From the NCBI RefSeq assembly GCF_016278365.1, contig NZ_JADQBZ010000004.1, positions 173,166 to 237,165 of the forward strand: a DNA stretch of 64,000 nt, written 5' to 3'. The stretch's first letter is position 1, and every line of letters starts with the position of its first letter. The notes beneath the pieces are model-generated. The model saw nothing but the letters and a program-made list of their open reading frames with translations. It searched no databases and was not told where the DNA came from. This DNA comes from Methanolobus sp. (lineage in GTDB: Archaea; Halobacteriota; Methanosarcinia; Methanosarcinales; Methanosarcinaceae). Below are positions 45,188 to 54,949 of this stretch, piece by piece. The translations under genes and the position numbers were made by a program.

Positions 45188-45760
45188 ATGACTGAACTTT
45201 TGCATGTAAGTGGCGGACCTACAAAACCCGAGATAATTGCAATATCCCTATCTAAACTTGATTTAAAAAATGGGGATAGTTTTTTCGATATTGGCTGCGG
45301 TACAGGTGCTGTGTCCATCGAAGCCAGCAAGATGGTGCATGATCTGAAGATCCATGCTATCGATGCCAGGAAAGAGGCAATCGAGGTTGCAAGGACTAAT
45401 TTCAGTTCCTTCAACATAGATAATGTAACTCTCTATTCAGGCGAATCTTCTGATATTCTTAGCAAACAGCCGGTTGGCAGTATTGACTGTGCATTCATCG
45501 GCGGTACGAAGAACATCTCCCGGGTGCTTGAGGTCCTTGCAGAGAAAAAGGCAAGGAACATCGTGGTGAATGCCGTCAGGATAGAAACAGTCGTAAATGT
45601 AATAAATAAGTTAAAAGAACTTGGCTTATTCGATGAGGTATTACACATTATAGTGTCACGTGGTGCACCGCTGACCGGCGAGACCATGTTCAAGCCTGAG
45701 AATCCTGTATACGTCGTTGTAGGCAGGTCAGCCGAAGATAAGCACAACAACAGTTGTTAG
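45188..45760 (+). CDS. cbiT: Cobalt-precorrin-6B C15-methyltransferase (decarboxylating)
   Basis: SLSKLDLKNGDSFFDIGCGTGAVSIEASKM, AFIGGTKNI. Confidence 0.92.
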   Translation: MTELLHVSGGPTKPEIIAISLSKLDLKNGDSFFDIGCGTGAVSIEASKMVHDLKIHAIDARKEAIEVARTNFSSFNIDNVTLYSGESSDILSKQPVGSIDCAFIGGTKNISRVLEVLAEKKARNIVVNAVRIETVVNVINKLKELGLFDEVLHIIVSRGAPLTGETMFKPENPVYVVVGRSAEDKHNNSC

Positions 45761-45839
45761 TAATACTGTTTAGTAATAATTATAGCCAATTCATAGTGAA
45801 ATTATGTAAGTACAATCTTAAGTGTATGGTGATCAAAAA

Positions 45840-46451
45840 ATGCTTGTTGGAGTAGGACTTGGACCCGGTGACCCGGAACTTCTGACATTGAAAGCTGTCG
45901 AAACACTCAAAAAGAGCTACAAGGTCTACGTTCCCGGCCGCCTTGCAGCAGAACTGGTAGCACCCTATGCGGAAGCCGAGATAATGGACTTCCCCATGCT
46001 GACCGATTATAACGTGCTCAATGCAGTCTGGAAGAAGAACGCTGAGATGATAGCTGAGGAGTCCAGAGATAATCTTGTTTCCTTTGGTCTTATCGGTGAC
46101 CCCAATTTCTTCTCTACTTTCACTCACCTCAAGCGCGTGATGAAGAGGCTGTATCCTGATGTAGAGACCTCAACAATTCCGGGTATCAGCTCGATAACCT
46201 CCTTTGCCGCACAGACCGGTGCAGAGGTGGATGCTTCATTTGAGGTAAGTGACGGATCTGACAGCAAGTATAAGATCCGGTTAAAGGCCAGCAGACCTCT
46301 TGAGATCATAGATTCCTTCAAAAAGGAAGGTTACAGTAAATTCACTTTTGCAGAACGGCTCTTCAGTCCTGATGAAGTGATTATCGCGGAACAGGAAAAT
46401 ATTCCGGAGAAAGGCAATTATTTCAGCATTATCTTCGCGGAAAAAGAGTGA
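45840..46451 (+). CDS. cbiL: Cobalt-precorrin-2 C20-methyltransferase
   Basis: [50 protein letters not shown]. Confidence 0.93.
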   Translation: MLVGVGLGPGDPELLTLKAVETLKKSYKVYVPGRLAAELVAPYAEAEIMDFPMLTDYNVLNAVWKKNAEMIAEESRDNLVSFGLIGDPNFFSTFTHLKRVMKRLYPDVETSTIPGISSITSFAAQTGAEVDASFEVSDGSDSKYKIRLKASRPLEIIDSFKKEGYSKFTFAERLFSPDEVIIAEQENIPEKGNYFSIIFAEKE

Positions 46452-46468
46452 CTCACAGGAGTATCACA

Positions 46469-47203
46469 ATGACGAACAATAAAGTATATTTTGTAGGTTC
46501 CGGTCCGGGCAATGAGAAATATATAACCGTTGCAGGCCGTGAACTTCTGGAAGAGGCGGACCTGGTTATATATGCAGGCTCACTTGTGAATCCAAAAGTA
46601 CTTGATTACTCTAAAGGGGAGAAAATTGACAGTTATGGTCTGACCCTGGACGAGACCAATAAGCTCATACTTGACAGTCTCAGAGCCGACAAGAAAGTAG
46701 TCCGGCTACACAGCGGTGACCCGTCTCTATACGGGTCTATTGTGGAGCAGATGGAAGAGTTAAAGAACGCCGGTGTGGAAATTGAGATCATACCGGGGGT
46801 GTCTTCCGTTTTCGCCACTGCTGCCGCCTTGCAAACACAGCTGACACTTAATAATGTCTCTGAGACACTTATTATCACACGCCCGGCAGGACAGACCCTG
46901 GAAAAGGACAAGATAAAGGAACTCTCCAGGCACAATGCGACCATGGCTGTTTTCCTTGGAACCCAGAAGATCGAGGAGATCATGGAAAAGGTTGAGTACC
47001 CGCCGGAAACTCCAGTGGCAGTAGTCTTCCACGCTTCATGGCCTGACCAGAAGATCATAAAAGGTACTGTAGCTGATATTGCAGGCAAGGTCAAAGAAGC
47101 AGGTGTCAAACGCTCAGCTATGATACTGATCGGTGGAGTTGTGGACCCTGTGAACTATGGGAGGTCTTACTTATACGGAGTGGCACAAGAACCGCTGTCA
47201 TAA
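46469..47203 (+). CDS. cbiF: Precorrin-4 C11-methyltransferase
   Basis: [58 protein letters not shown]. Confidence 0.95.
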   Translation: MTNNKVYFVGSGPGNEKYITVAGRELLEEADLVIYAGSLVNPKVLDYSKGEKIDSYGLTLDETNKLILDSLRADKKVVRLHSGDPSLYGSIVEQMEELKNAGVEIEIIPGVSSVFATAAALQTQLTLNNVSETLIITRPAGQTLEKDKIKELSRHNATMAVFLGTQKIEEIMEKVEYPPETPVAVVFHASWPDQKIIKGTVADIAGKVKEAGVKRSAMILIGGVVDPVNYGRSYLYGVAQEPLS

Positions 47204-47712
47204 CCTTCGAGCGCAATCTCGAAGTTGCACAGCGTATTGCAGAGCACCTTAAAGCTGATGTCCTGATGTATGGGAAGGATATCTTCAGTAAAGCATTCGA
47301 GGATTATGATTCCATCGTGGCGGTCTTTGCCACGGGGATAGTTGTGCGTGATATCGCACCACTCATCCAGGACAAGTGGAAGGACCCGGCGGTAGTGGTG
47401 GTGGATTCAAACATGAATTTTGCCATTTCCCTGCTGGGAGGCCACCATGGAGGTAATGATCTGGTCCGAAAGATCTCAGAGATCGGGCCGATTCCGGTCA
47501 TCACGACAGCGACCGAAGTGCATAATCGCAATTCGGTTGAAGGCATCGCTAAATCCCTCGGCTGTGATATCGTCAACAAACCCTCCACAGTGCAGGTCAA
47601 CTGTGCCCTGCTGGAGCAGGATGTGGAGATTCTTGAGATAAAAGGGCCCCGGATAGTCATTGTCGGCGATGATGTGTCCGTCCTGAAAAAAGAGAAGGCA
47701 GAAATCTCATGA
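47173..47712 (+). CDS. cbiG: Cobalamin biosynthesis protein CbiG, N-terminal/central part (tentative ATA start; ORF track uses internal ATG 47266)
   Basis: In-frame reading [95 protein letters not shown]. Confidence 0.88.
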   Translation: MRSGTRTAVITFERNLEVAQRIAEHLKADVLMYGKDIFSKAFEDYDSIVAVFATGIVVRDIAPLIQDKWKDPAVVVVDSNMNFAISLLGGHHGGNDLVRKISEIGPIPVITTATEVHNRNSVEGIAKSLGCDIVNKPSTVQVNCALLEQDVEILEIKGPRIVIVGDDVSVLKKEKAEIS

Positions 47713-48062
47713 TAGTAGGTATCGGAGCCCGCAGGGGTATCAGCAGTCAGGAAGCAATAGATGCTGTGCATAATGCTCTGGCAGAACTTGGAAGGGACAT
47801 CGCTGATGTGCAGATGCTTGCCTCCGCAAAGTTGAAAGAGAACGAAGAGGGCCTTCATGAGGCATCAAAGGCCCTTGGGATCGAATTAAGGTTCATAGAT
47901 CACGATGAATTGAACAGGTATGATGCGCCGTCTGATTCGCAGGCAAAACGCTTCGGGCTTACAGGTGTGGCAGAACCGGCTGCACTGGCGCTATCGGAAA
48001 AAAAAGAACTTATACTAAGGAAGAAAGTTTATGGTAGGATCACAATCGCAATCGCAGAGTGA
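47709..48062 (+). CDS. CbiG C-terminal domain protein
   Basis: [24 protein letters not shown]...LASAKLKENEEGLHEASKALGIELRF. Confidence 0.88.
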   Translation: MIVGIGARRGISSQEAIDAVHNALAELGRDIADVQMLASAKLKENEEGLHEASKALGIELRFIDHDELNRYDAPSDSQAKRFGLTGVAEPAALALSEKKELILRKKVYGRITIAIAE

Positions 48063-48834
48063 GGCATCCGGGAAAGGAAGGCTATACATTATAGGTATAG
48101 GTCCAGGCTCCGTGGAACACCTTACAGTAAAGGCAAGAGAGGTCATACTGAATTCCGATTATATTGTCGGTAACGGTACTTATCTTGATCAGATGGCAAG
48201 TCTGCTGGATAAGCAGAACATTGTCCGCAGTGCAATGGGTAAGGAAGTAGACCGTGCACGTAAGGCAGTGGAGCTTGCGCAGGGTAACGTAGTTTCCATG
48301 ATCAGCGGTGGAGATGCTAATATCTATGGCATGGCAGGCCTTGTGCTTGAGGTCGCAGAGCACGCAAACCTCAACGTTGAGATAGAGGTGCTGCCAGGTG
48401 TAACAGCTATCACAGCTGCAGCCAGTGTTCTCGGTGCGCCTATTGTAAATGATTTCTGTACCGTGAGCCTCAGTGACCTGCTGACTCCCTGGGAAGTCAT
48501 TGAGAAAAGGCTTGATGCAGCAGCTTCAGCAGATTTTGTAATGTCTCTCTACAACCCCAAGAGCCGCCAGCGTAATTCTAATTTCTCACGGGCTATCGAG
48601 ATCATCAGGCGTCATAAGGATGATTCCGTGCCTGTAGGTCTTGTAAAGAATGCCCTGAGGGACAAGGACCAGGATTATATTGTCACAACCCTTGGCGAGG
48701 TACTTGACCATAACGACTGGGTGGACATGAGCACCACCATCCTTATTACTACTAACGACTCCCGTATATGGGACACGCCGTATGGTAAGAGGATCATCAC
48801 TCCGAGGGGGTATCACAGGAAATATGACTACTGA
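48031..48834 (+). CDS. cbiH: Cobalt-precorrin-3B C17-methyltransferase
   Basis: LYIIGIGPGSVEHLTVKAREVI, MISGGDANIYGMAGLVLE, LPGVTAITAAASVLGAPIVNDFCTVSLSDLLTPW. Confidence 0.95.
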   Translation: MVGSQSQSQSEASGKGRLYIIGIGPGSVEHLTVKAREVILNSDYIVGNGTYLDQMASLLDKQNIVRSAMGKEVDRARKAVELAQGNVVSMISGGDANIYGMAGLVLEVAEHANLNVEIEVLPGVTAITAAASVLGAPIVNDFCTVSLSDLLTPWEVIEKRLDAAASADFVMSLYNPKSRQRNSNFSRAIEIIRRHKDDSVPVGLVKNALRDKDQDYIVTTLGEVLDHNDWVDMSTTILITTNDSRIWDTPYGKRIITPRGYHRKYDY

Positions 48835-49540
48835 ATCCAAAAAGACCGACGCAAGTATCGAAGACCTTGTGGAAATGACTACTGAGATCGACCCGGAGCT
48901 TATTGCTATCTGTAATGACCTTGGTTCACAGACCGACGAAGCAAAGGCTATCTACATGACAAGCCGCAATATTGCCCGCAAACTTGTAGGCGATGAGACG
49001 GTTGAGGACCGTGTCAAACAGCGTTGTGTTACCTCAACAGGTGATCCTGCGGTTGCGGATCTCATGCGTTTTGTCAACGACCCTATCAAAGCAGGTGTGG
49101 AAGCCATCAAAAAAGGTGCTCCAATGCTTGTAGACATCAACATGGTCAAGGCAGGCATTACCAAGAGAGGTCACAATTGCGAGATAATCTGTGTACTCGA
49201 TAAGGATGAGGATGCAGAACTTGCCCTCAAGTACGGCATTACAAGGACCGCAGCAGGTTTCCTGAAATGCAAGGACATACTTGAAGGCTCGATTGTAGCT
49301 ATCGGCAATGCGCCATCTGCTGCATTTGCAGTATGCAGGATGATAGAGCACGGCATCAGACCGGCTATCATTGTGGGCACACCTGTGGGCTTTGTCAATG
49401 CCGCAGAATCAAAGGAAGCTGTCAGAAACATGGATGTTCCCTCCATCACATGTGTCGGAACACGTGGTGGCACGCCTATGGCAGTTGCTTGTGTCAATGA
49501 ACTCGTTACCATTGCAAACGAAGATAAGAGTATAGAGTAA
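48824..49540 (+). CDS. cbiC: Cobalt-precorrin-8 methylmutase
   Basis: VKQRCVTSTGDPAVADLMRF, MVKAGITKR, AIGNAPSAAFAVCRMI, GTPVGFVNAAESKEAV. Confidence 0.95.
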   Translation: MTTESKKTDASIEDLVEMTTEIDPELIAICNDLGSQTDEAKAIYMTSRNIARKLVGDETVEDRVKQRCVTSTGDPAVADLMRFVNDPIKAGVEAIKKGAPMLVDINMVKAGITKRGHNCEIICVLDKDEDAELALKYGITRTAAGFLKCKDILEGSIVAIGNAPSAAFAVCRMIEHGIRPAIIVGTPVGFVNAAESKEAVRNMDVPSITCVGTRGGTPMAVACVNELVTIANEDKSIE

Positions 49541-49579
49541 AACTAATATCTTTTATCTTTTTTCAAGGGCTTCCTTTTT

Positions 49580-50236
49580 TTAGATGTACGCTGCTATGGC
49601 ATTTGTGTATACTATCCAGGAGCCGGCAATTATAAGCAAAGCTCCTGCTACCTTTTTTATTCCTGCGTCATATCTTGCTATCTTGCTTAGTCTGGCTGAA
49701 GATATGTTTGCTGAATATGCAATGATAAGCATGGGAACTGCAAAACCAATTGAATATATAAAGAGCATTGATGCACCATAGGTCATATTCCCTTCTAGCG
49801 CAACAGCGGCAAGTATTGCTCCCAGTATCGGTCCTACACAGGGGATCCAGATCACTCCAAGGGATGCTCCAAGGAGCAGCCCTCCAAAAGGGCTATTTTT
49901 CTGGACATGTATCTTTCCTGTATAGTTTGCCACGATACCGAAAATGTCCGCTCCAAAGAGCATAGAGATGCCAAATATAACTATAAGTAGTCCTGCAAGG
50001 ATCCTTAGGTTCTCAATATGTGGGTAGAGTACTGCACCAAAAGCTGAAGCTATGATACCCATGAGTGTGAATGAAATGCTAAGTCCAAGCACAATGGCAA
50101 AAGGCCTGAACTTCCCTTTTCCGGCAGAATATGCCAGGATTACCGGGAGTAAGGGGAGTACACACGGTGACAGCACACTCACAATGCCAGCGAAAAATGA
50201 TGCTATCGGACCCAATGAAAAAGTATCGTTGAACAT
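49580..50236 (-). CDS. CcdA/DsbD-like cytochrome c biogenesis transmembrane protein
   Basis: FFAGIVSVLSPCVLPLLPVILAYSAG, WIPCVGPILGAILA. Confidence 0.93.
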   Translation of the reverse strand: MFNDTFSLGPIASFFAGIVSVLSPCVLPLLPVILAYSAGKGKFRPFAIVLGLSISFTLMGIIASAFGAVLYPHIENLRILAGLLIVIFGISMLFGADIFGIVANYTGKIHVQKNSPFGGLLLGASLGVIWIPCVGPILGAILAAVALEGNMTYGASMLFIYSIGFAVPMLIIAYSANISSARLSKIARYDAGIKKVAGALLIIAGSWIVYTNAIAAYI

Positions 50237-50244
50237 GTCCGGGA

Positions 50245-50745
50245 TTATACCTGCAGACTGGACCTGTTAAGCTCTTCGAGGGCATGATCAAGTGTTTGTG
50301 TAAGCACTGCTTTTCTTGTAAGTCCCACGAATCTTGCTTCTTCCCTGTTAGAGGTGATCTGTCCATCGGGTTTCATGTAAACATAAGTCTTGTTCTCGAT
50401 ACCAACTATAACAAATGAATCTGGCACGTATCTCACGCCAAATCCTAACGCACCGACCTTCGCCGTGTCAATGTACATAACACTTGCTCTACCCTCATAT
50501 TCTGCAGCGATCTCCTCCATGATGGGCATCTGTGCTTTGCAAGTAGGGCATCTTTCAGAGCCAATCTCAACAAGCACAGCTCCTGATTCCAGCGCTGCAT
50601 TGATGTCTCCCAGGCTAGCTACATGTATTATGCCCGCTCTATCCTGGGATGGTATATCCGTATCATTTACATCGCTTCCTACGCATCCACTGATTGCTAG
50701 CACAATGACAATAGTAAACATCAAGTGCAAGATATTTTTATGCAT
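50245..50745 (-). CDS. Membrane-anchored thioredoxin-fold protein
   Basis: Lipoprotein-like AISGCVG signal, GSERCPTCKAQMPIMEEIAAEY, YVPDSFVIV. Confidence 0.88.
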   Translation of the reverse strand: MHKNILHLMFTIVIVLAISGCVGSDVNDTDIPSQDRAGIIHVASLGDINAALESGAVLVEIGSERCPTCKAQMPIMEEIAAEYEGRASVMYIDTAKVGALGFGVRYVPDSFVIVGIENKTYVYMKPDGQITSNREEARFVGLTRKAVLTQTLDHALEELNRSSLQV

Positions 50746-50841
50746 GTTATACCCCCAGAATCCTTATGAACTTCCGGTTAAATATCCTTTTGCATGGTGT
50801 GATGAATACGCTTTTCTTTCTGAAGGGAGCTTGGCCGGGAT

Positions 50842-51531
50842 TTAATCATGTGATACTTTCCATTGCAGGAGAACGCCATCTTCCATCCTGGACGCATCAA
50901 CCAGTTCCAGTTTTAGTATGTCCTTTTCCAAAAACCCTTCGCCATCTGCAAAAGTCGGGGCAATCTTACCGCCTATTATTAGATTGCCAACAAAGGTATA
51001 GATCTCATCCACCAGGCCTGCAGACAGGAGTCCCCAGTTGAGGGTGGCCCCACCTTCGACCATCATCCTGCTTATGCCTATATCCTTCAATATTTCCATG
51101 GCTGCAGGGAGGTCCACCTCATTATCACCGGCACAGATGACAGTTCCCTTTTCCCGAAGCTTTTCAACCCTTTCAGCCGGGGCGGAGTCAGCTACAACTA
51201 TAATCCGTGTACCTTCTCCTTTTATGAAAATGTCTGCATCCGGAGGTATCCTTGCCTTGCTGTCAATCACTATCCTGACAGGGTTCTCTTTCAGTCCTGC
51301 CTCTTTGCGCTCAAGCCTCCTTTCCGGAGATTTGACGGTAAGGCTGGGGTTATCGGCCAGTATGGTTCCGATTCCCACCATAATGGCATCAGAAGAGGCT
51401 CTCAATTGGTCCATCCTGTCAAAATCTATCTTTCCTGATATCCTTAACTGTTTCCTTTCCTTTGTGGATATCTTTCCATCCGCTGACATTGCGGAATTGA
51501 TGAATATAAAAGGTCTTCCCATTAGGACCAC
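50842..51531 (-). CDS. 2,5-diamino-6-(ribosylamino)-pyrimidinone 5'-phosphate reductase (RibD C-terminal family)
   Basis: PFIFINSAMSADGKISTKERKQLRISG, VGIGTILADNPSLTVK, MMVEGGATLNWGLLSAGLVDEI. Confidence 0.92.
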   Translation of the reverse strand: MVLMGRPFIFINSAMSADGKISTKERKQLRISGKIDFDRMDQLRASSDAIMVGIGTILADNPSLTVKSPERRLERKEAGLKENPVRIVIDSKARIPPDADIFIKGEGTRIIVVADSAPAERVEKLREKGTVICAGDNEVDLPAAMEILKDIGISRMMVEGGATLNWGLLSAGLVDEIYTFVGNLIIGGKIAPTFADGEGFLEKDILKLELVDASRMEDGVLLQWKVSHD

Positions 51532-51588
51532 TCTGACGGATCAGAAAAAATATAATGTCTGTGAACCTCCTGTCGGAAGGTTCACATA

Positions 51589-52443
51589 TCACTCACTGTT
51601 CACTACTGCCTTTAGCAGGTTGCGGTCCCTTAAAAGGCCCAGGAATCTCTGGTTCGCGTTCACAATAGGGATCTGATCGATCCTGTTGCGCTTCATCTTG
51701 AGTGCACACTCGCTGACCCCGGAGATGTAGGCAGCCTTTACGAGGTCTGTGACCATGATATCTTTCGCAGGCACCGACGGAACATTTACTCTTGAGACGC
51801 TGTAATAGATACTCATAGTGTCTCTCATGGATTCCCATGTCCATTCGTCATCGTCCGATCCATTGGACATATCAGCCATTTCGACAGTGTCCACGATAAT
51901 GCTTGCGTTTATTATGTCCCTGTCGGTGATTATGCCTACCACTTCAAGATGGCTGTCAATCACAGGGACAGCTTTTGTTTTTGCAAGTTCCATTATTCTT
52001 GCAACAACGTTCAATGGAGTGTCTGTCCATACTGGCACTGAAAGGGGATTTAAGTACTGGCCAACATGCTCTGTAATATTCATGTCAGCAAGAACTGCTA
52101 TAATATCAGCAACTGACAATATGCCAACCAGTTTCCCATCTTCAACAACCGGGAGTCTTCTGATGTTGTTCTCAAGAAGGATCTTAGATGCAACAGTTAT
52201 GTCTACATGTGGCTCGATAGTCATGGGGTTGCGGGTCATAAGCAAAGCCAGTTGCTCTTCCTCTGGGTTTTTCAACAAGTTTGCCCGGCTGACTATCCCC
52301 ACAACCTTGCCGTCTTTCAGGACAGGAACTCCTGATACCCTTTTATCTTTAAGTAAACTATGGACTTCGTCCCTTGAACCTGGAATGGTTGCATAGGCGA
52401 CATCCTTCCTCATAATATCCATAACTTTTACATTCTTTGGCAT
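51589..52443 (-). CDS. Multi-CBS-domain protein
   Basis: Repeated V..IMRKDV..., GVPVLKDGKVVGIVSRANLL, RRLPVVEDGKLVGILSVADII, AVPVIDSHLEVVGIITDRDI. Confidence 0.93.
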   Translation of the reverse strand: MPKNVKVMDIMRKDVAYATIPGSRDEVHSLLKDKRVSGVPVLKDGKVVGIVSRANLLKNPEEEQLALLMTRNPMTIEPHVDITVASKILLENNIRRLPVVEDGKLVGILSVADIIAVLADMNITEHVGQYLNPLSVPVWTDTPLNVVARIMELAKTKAVPVIDSHLEVVGIITDRDIINASIIVDTVEMADMSNGSDDDEWTWESMRDTMSIYYSVSRVNVPSVPAKDIMVTDLVKAAYISGVSECALKMKRNRIDQIPIVNANQRFLGLLRDRNLLKAVVNSE

Positions 52444-52456
52444 ATTTTACTCCCTC

Positions 52457-52912
52457 TTATTCCTCTCCGGACCTGCCACGAACAACAAGTACCGGTACCC
52501 TGGAATTGCGAATAACGTTCTCAGCTACGCTTCCAAGTAAGAAATGATCAAGTCCTCTCTTCCCGAGAGTTCCCATAATAATAAGGTCCATACCCTGTTT
52601 ATCAGCAAAATCAACTATCTCAGATCCAGGATGACCTTCAAGGATAACTGATTCGAATGGTATGTTCTCTTTTTGCGCAATTTCCCCAACGGATGTCGTT
52701 ACTTCAATTGCTTCCTTTTCCAGGAGCTCATACATCATTTCCCAGCCTGCGTCCATGGGGATGGATGCAAAAGCAGCTGTATCGACGACATATCCTGCAT
52801 ACAGTTTAGCCCCGCACATCTTTGCAAACTCCAGAGCATGCTGGATAGCTTTCTTGTTCTGATCGGATCCGTCAGTTGCAATAAAAATCTTCTTATATAA
52901 GTCGCTTTTCAT
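52457..52912 (-). CDS. Universal stress protein (UspA family)
   Basis: KIFIATDGSDQNKKAIQHALEFAK, DLIIMGTLGKRGLDHFLLGSVAENVIRNSRVPVLVV. Confidence 0.95.
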   Translation of the reverse strand: MKSDLYKKIFIATDGSDQNKKAIQHALEFAKMCGAKLYAGYVVDTAAFASIPMDAGWEMMYELLEKEAIEVTTSVGEIAQKENIPFESVILEGHPGSEIVDFADKQGMDLIIMGTLGKRGLDHFLLGSVAENVIRNSRVPVLVVRGRSGEE

Positions 52913-52941
52913 AATCCCTCTCCGTTGTGAACAGATTTAAG

Positions 52942-54054
52942 TCAAATGATCATGGATAGAATATCGTCAGGTCTTCCTCTTCTCACGATACTGCTGATAG
53001 GATTTCTTACACCTGCAAGATTATGTGAATTTCCATTGAGGATCATTAATTTCGCGTGGTTCTTTTCCAGAATAGAACCGGAGGTATTAAGCCCCAATAC
53101 TGCTGCACCCATAAGCGTACACATAATAAATACTTGTCTGTCCTCAAGCCCGAATACCTTTGATAGTATCTCCATTTCTGAGAACATGCTGACTGAGTTA
53201 AGCATAACATTGTCTGTCCCTATAGCAACCCGGATGCCTGCTTTAAGCATTTCACGTACTGGTGCCATACCTGCTCCTGTTATGAAATTAGAGCGTGGAC
53301 AAACCACGACCGGAATGTTCATAGCAGATATGTCTTTAAGATCACTTGCCTGTGCTTTTGTGAGATGTATCAATAACTCCGGTTCAAGAGAGAGTGCTTT
53401 TTTGATATCGCTCCTGTCATTCTCTCCCGCATGGATCGCAAATATCCTCTTATTTCTTTTAGTATGGGTTCTGATCTCTTCCAGGATATGCATGTCCGTG
53501 TCGTTGGCACCGCTCATTCCAATACCATCAGCTCTCTCAAGAACCTGTTCTATTTCCCTGTGCACTACTTCTTTATTCACAGAAGGGTCCCTTGGCCTCC
53601 CCAGTTTGATACACTCAACGCCAAGTCCGTCAACCGCTTCTTCCAGTGCAAGTACTCCCTGGAGGCCTCCTTCCCTGAAGTCCGCAAAAGCGCCGGTTCC
53701 GGTCATGATCATGTCCCGGATGGAATGTCCCATTGCTTCCACAAGTTCGCTGTGATGTGTTTTGTTAAGCACCTGGTGCTTCAATCCGTACGGAGGCTTT
53801 ACAAGGGTGTTGAGGTCTCTTTTTACATAATGATCGATACATTCCCCCAGTTTAGGGTCCTTGAGTACAGAGTCTCCGATGTGCGTGTGCGCATTTATAA
53901 AACAGGGTGCAATGATGTTCTTTGAGTTGTTCTTCTCCTCAGAGACCTCTCTGATGATGCCATCTCTTATAACGATACAGCCTTCGATTATATCCATTTC
54001 GGGGCCGTAGATGATCGTTCCGTAAACTGTCTGTTCAGTGGTCATTTGCATCAT
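52942..54054 (-). CDS. Amidohydrolase-family protein
   Basis: IIAPCFINAHTHIGDS, FAIHAGEN, IRVAIGTDNVMLNSVSMFSEM. Confidence 0.9.
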   Translation of the reverse strand: MMQMTTEQTVYGTIIYGPEMDIIEGCIVIRDGIIREVSEEKNNSKNIIAPCFINAHTHIGDSVLKDPKLGECIDHYVKRDLNTLVKPPYGLKHQVLNKTHHSELVEAMGHSIRDMIMTGTGAFADFREGGLQGVLALEEAVDGLGVECIKLGRPRDPSVNKEVVHREIEQVLERADGIGMSGANDTDMHILEEIRTHTKRNKRIFAIHAGENDRSDIKKALSLEPELLIHLTKAQASDLKDISAMNIPVVVCPRSNFITGAGMAPVREMLKAGIRVAIGTDNVMLNSVSMFSEMEILSKVFGLEDRQVFIMCTLMGAAVLGLNTSGSILEKNHAKLMILNGNSHNLAGVRNPISSIVRRGRPDDILSMII

Positions 54055-54159
54055 CCGCTGTATAATAAATGCACAGTGGTTCTATTTCCAACTGGCTGTT
54101 TTGAGATAATACACTCGATAATATAACGTATTATTTACTTCTGTTGAGATGTCGTTAGA

Positions 54160-54168
54160 TTTATATAT
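54160..54168 (+). promoter_or_regulatory. Candidate TATA box (TTTATATAT) for structured RNA/DUF167 leader
   Basis: About 25 nt upstream of the first predicted helix at 54190. Confidence 0.55.
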
Positions 54169-54187
54169 TGGTTTCTATAAGATACAA

Positions 54188-54375
54188 CTGCGTATTGCTA
54201 GGTCCTTGCATGAGAGTATGGCAGAGCCTTTCTGTGATTGTACAGACAACCTCAATGCGCTACACACATGATAATGCGATAAAAGCCTGTCACGAGGGAA
54301 ACCGGAAGGGACAGCGGGAATCCCATAGTATGATCTTTCGGAGTTAGTGCGCCGGGCAACAGCATTATCATTTAA
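54188..54375 (+). ncRNA. Candidate structured RNA or long structured 5' leader of the DUF167 gene
   Basis: Helices 54190-54197/54253-54260 (GCGTATTG/CAATGCGC), 54200-54203/54249-54252, 54232-54235/54242-54245, and perfect 54268-54277/54362-54371 (ATGATAATGC/GCATTATCAT). Confidence 0.45.
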
Positions 54376-54408
54376 TCTCACCGTTCCATTATCTCTTTTG
54401 GTGATCCC

Positions 54409-54735
54409 ATGTCCTTTGAGGATGCAATAAGAACTGCTCAAGACGGTACCATTATAGACGTAGAAGTAACGCCTGGTGCAAAGAGGGCATGTATTCCAGG
54501 TGGTTACAATCCGTGGAGGAAAAGGATCGAGGTCAAACTTTCGGAGAATGCCCAGAAAGGCAAGGCTAACGAGCAGTTGGTGGAAAGTTTTTCTTCATTG
54601 TTCGGTGTGCGGACAGCAGAAGTCTCCATCGTTGCGGGCATGAAAAATACTAAAAAATCTGTCCTTATTCTTGGAATCGGGCGTGAAAGGGCAGTATCTG
54701 TACTGAAAAAAGGTCTTGAGAATACATCTGATTGA
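54409..54735 (+). CDS. DUF167 (YggU) family protein
   Basis: IDVEVTPGAKRACIPGGYNPWRKRIEVKLSENAQKGKANEQLVESFSSLFGV. Confidence 0.92.
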   Translation: MSFEDAIRTAQDGTIIDVEVTPGAKRACIPGGYNPWRKRIEVKLSENAQKGKANEQLVESFSSLFGVRTAEVSIVAGMKNTKKSVLILGIGRERAVSVLKKGLENTSD

Positions 54736-54803
54736 ATACTTTCACTTAGCTTGGCTTCTGTTAATATAATCTAAATGTCTATGTAATCATTGAGGTGAAA
54801 TAG

Positions 54804-54884
54804 ATGGATGATTTCTTTCAAAGCCTAGTAGCAAGAGCTGCTTACTTCGAACAATTCGAAGAATTCGTTCGCTATTACAAGTGA
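54804..54884 (+). CDS. Small protein, 26 aa: MDDFFQSLVARAAYFEQFEEFVRYYK
   Basis: Perfect SD GAGGTGA at 54792-54798, TATA-like TTAATATAAT at 54761, amphipathic composition; not in ORF track because short. Confidence 0.6.
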   Translation: MDDFFQSLVARAAYFEQFEEFVRYYK

Positions 54885-54896
54885 TTGTAATGTCAC

Positions 54897-54949
54897 CCTG
54901 CCGTATCCTCCTCCTAATCCCAAAGCAACCCGCTTTCATGAACGGCAGG
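54897..54949 (+). ncRNA. Stem-loop with inner hairpin and exposed CCTCCTCC run downstream of 26-aa ORF
   Basis: CCTGCCGT (54897-54904)/ACGGCAGG (54942-54949), inner AAAGC-AACCC-GCTTT (54922-54936). Confidence 0.45.

Noticed and set aside
54188-54375. Possible RNase P RNA, SRP RNA or cobalamin riboswitch
   Set aside because: Lacks the conserved cores I know for each (no GAGGAAAGUCC, no long SRP helix 5 despite a CCGGAAGG loop-like motif, no B12 box); left as unclassified
54175-54441. 88-aa minus-strand ORF (MSSSYCILKGHGITKRDNG...)
   Set aside because: No SD or family; antisense to the candidate structured RNA and overlapping the DUF167 start; more likely by-product of the RNA sequence
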